Made by a program: the position numbers and the translations under genes. Below, one piece after another: positions 62,201 through 64,000 of a stretch of DNA of 64,000 nt. The notes beneath the pieces are model-generated. The model was not told where the DNA came from and searched no databases. It saw only the letters and a program-made list of their open reading frames with translations. Every line of letters begins with the position of its first letter. Position 1 is the stretch's first letter. The DNA is from Symbiodinium sp. CCMP2592 (lineage: Eukaryota; Sar; Dinophyceae; Suessiales; Symbiodiniaceae), in NCBI GenBank assembly GCA_905221615.1, contig CAJNDT010004646.1:1-64000 (forward strand). Direction: 5' to 3'.

Positions 62201-64000
62201 ATACTCGAAGCTTGGACGGTCTCCTCGTTGAGGCAGTCGTCGGTCACGATGGTCCGAAAGCTGCTCAATGAGATCCACCACCCGCTGACTGTTCTCGGGT
62301 CCCATTTCCCGCAGCGGTACACCACAAGCGTCATGTAAGCCTCGACGGTTCTCCACTTCCGTGCATAGGTTGTGCTTGTTCTCGTAACGAATCAAGACCA
62401 CATCACCCCGAACGGCTTCGCCTCCGCGTCGCGGTCGGGCTTTGGCCTTGGGTCGTCGGTCCGAGGAAGCAACACTCACATGGTCTGTGGTATCAACGTC
62501 CATTGGCTCAGCTTGTTGCGTAGGTGGTCGACGTGGATAACGAAGAAGGCTGTCCCTGATGACCTGAATGCTTCGAAGTATCAGATCTCGGGTTGCAGCA
62601 TTTTCGGTGCAATCGGACAGATGATGTGATTCACTGCCACAAGCAATGCAGAACATGAAGTTATTGCTCCTGACCGACATTTCGCCCTGAGCAAGAATTC
62701 CCACATAGTCCTGAAGCTGTGTGACGAGCACCTCACGAACTCTCTGCCTGGGATCGGGTTCTTCAGCACCCTGTTCTTCTTCAGGTTGCGCATCCACGTC
62801 AACGTCCTGTGTCGGTATTGGTGGTGCAACTGAAACCCCTGGATCGCCCGTGACGTTGTCAACGGCCTGTGTCTCGTCGTTCCTTGCAATTTCTACGGGG
62901 TAGACATCACCATCGACGATCACAGTGAAATCAATCACGAGGTCAGCGGACAAGTTGTTGACGATCTCAGCGACTTGTTCATTCTTCTTGGGTGGTGTCC
63001 TCTTGCGTGGGGAGTCAACCGTGATGAGCTCGATAGCCTCGGCCGACGCATAGCGGAAGAACGATCTTTCGATTCCTCTCACGCACGCATTTGCCCCTTC
63101 AAGACCACCCCAATTTGGGAAATGATTTGGATACCTCATCGCTATTGTAAGAAGCCCGAGTGCCAGCTCCAATGTGTCGCCCAAGAGTTCCTCCTTAGGC
63201 AAAGCTGACCCTCTGTAGCATTCTTGGCGCTCTTCCGGAGTCAAAAGCATTCTCATGAAACCAGCATAAGCGCAGTTCCCGGCATCGTAGTAGCAGATGT
63301 AGCAGGTCTTCCCTTCGGAATCGCATCCTCTGTCCCATGCCAACTGTTTGGCTTTTCCCCATGCCGCGTACTCGATGGCCTGACTGGCTGTAATCCGGAG
63401 ACCACCGTAGTGAGAAACCGTTTTGCCAATGTCTTCGTAGGTCACTTCCGCACATGCTTTGAGGAACTCCTTGATGTCCTGACGAGGGTCCACAAATTGA
63501 AGCCTCAGGTCATAGAGGTGCTTTGCGCACGCCAAGGTGTATTTCTGGGACGCGACTAAGTCGTTGAAGGAGTTGATGAGATGCTGCACCTTCAAAGCTG
63601 AAGTGTGTGCGCATCCAATGCAGTGTCCAGGGTACCCGTTTCCCGTTGGCTTGAAGAAGGCTTGTGCGTAGCACTCAGCCAATTTCATAGCGTCACAGCC
63701 TGGGCAATAGAACGCTCTCCCTTTGACATAGCCAGTGTTTGCGGTCGCGTAGGTGTCGATCCTGAACCAATAGTGCCTGTTGTCATAGTAGGCTTCGGGA
63801 ACAGTCATGGCGATGTCAAAGTCCTGCCAAGTGACCGTGGACGACTCAGCAACTGTATCGCCCTGGGCACCGGACCTGATTTGTTGTTGCTGTTCTCCCG
63901 TGAACCATGTCTGCGAAATCTTTGTGGACGTGGTGACTTCACTCTTGTCCTCCCAGATCTCGACGAGCGACGGGTGCGCAACTGTATCGACGCGGACACT
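59288..64000 (-). CDS. Giant ORF with zinc knuckle and Tpt1/KptA-like domain (5' partial)
   Basis: Open without a stop from the window edge to 59288, at least 1570 codons. An ATG at 63808 is internal, since 64 codons upstream stay open. Numbering from that ATG: Cys pairs CPGC and CIGC (35-66) and CYICYYDAGNC (169-179); a CCHC knuckle CIACGSESHHLSDC (387-400); then a Tpt1/KptA-like region (~605-910) with GGWVLIEDLV, the hallmark VRATSGHS (758-765), FHATACRNLDSIVLQGVMPG (798-817) and GGRLHSYWGVF; a zinc ribbon CPACYNIVPACFSRCTSC (~1010-1030); an acidic Pro/Glu linker; and a basic Gly/Arg/Lys tail. Tpt1/KptA removes the splice-junction 2'-phosphate of tRNA using NAD+. The knuckle and proximity to retroelements suggest a mobile-element protein rather than a housekeeping enzyme, but no RT or integrase is present here. 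Confidence 0.75.
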   Translation of the reverse strand, partial: SVRVDTVAHPSLVEIWEDKSEVTTSTKISQTWFTGEQQQQIRSGAQGDTVAESSTVTWQDFDIAMTVPEAYYDNRHYWFRIDTYATANTGYVKGRAFYCPGCDAMKLAECYAQAFFKPTGNGYPGHCIGCAHTSALKVQHLINSFNDLVASQKYTLACAKHLYDLRLQFVDPRQDIKEFLKACAEVTYEDIGKTVSHYGGLRITASQAIEYAAWGKAKQLAWDRGCDSEGKTCYICYYDAGNCAYAGFMRMLLTPEERQECYRGSALPKEELLGDTLELALGLLTIAMRYPNHFPNWGGLEGANACVRGIERSFFRYASAEAIELITVDSPRKRTPPKKNEQVAEIVNNLSADLVIDFTVIVDGDVYPVEIARNDETQAVDNVTGDPGVSVAPPIPTQDVDVDAQPEEEQGAEEPDPRQRVREVLVTQLQDYVGILAQGEMSVRSNNFMFCIACGSESHHLSDCTENAATRDLILRSIQVIRDSLLRYPRRPPTQQAEPMDVDTTDHVSVASSDRRPKAKARPRRGGEAVRGDVVLIRYENKHNLCTEVENRRGLHDACGVPLREMGPENSQRVVDLIEQLSDHRDRRLPQRGDRPSFEYDENTQQWANPGYESIGGGRPIRCGILDLIPTKGASFINNRWDIVNEVVLRNINRHRRMNAEWALSCIQSDLRHRIARRPGSEWLDNRCQVAFSSVIRCDEGGWVLIEDLVRHEQLWTHESRRITEAVSRTDEYQRKRVYNERLQLLFQGNMLAATKRHKAKIRLQFLGVRVKNPGTETLGSANSNMLVSVPDQITEIQNNDRCRHNQRYLNVCNGWVKPWAVRATSGHSTHSDPQNNLLQLDKDRFAISPSMTLLTRLGGAFHATACRNLDSIVLQGVMPGSEDPDGDFDQRRRFQDNRGGRLHSYWGVFAPFDDRNATTKARVHGPQAKHMPLVVLHVASTDLAREGGRITDSGVVILGRTISFQFVKEVWFCVPNPQDTHSFALVEKIYDERLEKEMVLDYNGSPLLPEFERYRTPSKIMELLCEMPPGPHDTSKEQIMRDLTTVLEVHRENTVRHHYMDKGIKFVIKNWRPEDLRRDEDGRRMRVCPACYNIVPACFSRCTSCWSQFVSCGYYQGTPQRDTPTEIPSDFIAQTMEAAAAAVPEATVEEQEAMEAESVAEPEAIPEPSVAGDDDPEPEPDEEMDTEPGEDFDDQVPDAVAEERRPVLIAGQSLNIDPELQIARTAMQPPYYHGKRNAHCIDANMAALSYMAFVVCRTIYKAWSGFAKWATMPLFQMRENFALGQRYDVLGKWGTLAGVDKETGVSRDVTDEEIIRFAKEPENLKSYDPNGIYTLKRFRTNQMLSLLTRGANMIGIGRDNFNPTTYLKSNKDEDVKAMHFCCLNVLCEVIPMVTGHQQFSVLRNTPTGPVDFLYIDPVGILLTHADYSVQTVGLLVDHNVQMPAHFMDRLVKSRVERQQNPNTRRPEALHHISAEEYLPPGGTSIMDTPVTTEERASASSAKGPSKGRERTGDEQHGGWNTNSYHDYIAGKGRNKGKDKGKQRNQYPEENLRPWERDPTSTRRWWRDNA

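Overview
The window looks like nuclear DNA of a dinoflagellate, probably a Symbiodiniaceae-like or other Suessiales species. The evidence is: a host gene cut into small exons with GA-AG as well as GT-AG introns; a DNMT3-like cytosine methyltransferase carried inside a retroelement (reported before for Symbiodinium retrotransposons); abundant TA, CA and TAG microsatellites; and almost all coding sequence on one strand (minus). There is no operon, Shine-Dalgarno site, rRNA, convincing tRNA or CRISPR array. All calls rest on motifs read by eye.

Layout. 1-2.46 kb: short repeats and microsatellites. 2.46-14.16 kb: a tyrosine-recombinase (YR) retroelement read on the minus strand, in the order gag, RT, clipped RNase H, DNA methyltransferase, YR. 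It has split direct repeats (A1 ... B1-A2-B2). Its 5' A1 repeat is cut in two by a 5.5-kb LINE (8630-14107) with a 13-bp target-site duplication. The LINE encodes an endonuclease, RT, four zinc fingers and a C-terminal ubiquitin-specific-protease-like domain. 14.2-20.5 kb: mostly non-coding, with a 140-bp near-perfect hairpin. 20.5-21.8 kb: a 5'-truncated plus-strand LINE tail bounded by ~40-bp target duplications inside a microsatellite. 21.8-25.15 kb: no clear gene. 25.15-37.1 kb: exons of a minus-strand leucine-rich-repeat host gene. 37.1-52.2 kb: repeats, a large TAG array, a second long hairpin and weak exon candidates. 52.2-58.2 kb: a second retroelement with gag, a 2-oxoglutarate/Fe(II) dioxygenase-like domain, RT-RNase H and a Cys/Pro-rich ORF set between two identical 225-bp repeats. 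59.3-64.0 kb: one open frame of at least 1570 codons, running off the window, with a zinc knuckle and a Tpt1/KptA-like RNA 2'-phosphotransferase domain.

How the parts relate. Two retroelements in the window each carry a captured enzyme domain that could act on DNA modification (a methyltransferase in one, a dioxygenase in the other), the LINE carries a deubiquitinase-like domain, and the giant frame carries an RNA-repair-type fold. The YR element and LINE are frameshifted and probably dead copies. The second element keeps long open frames and two apparently identical repeats, so it looks younger.
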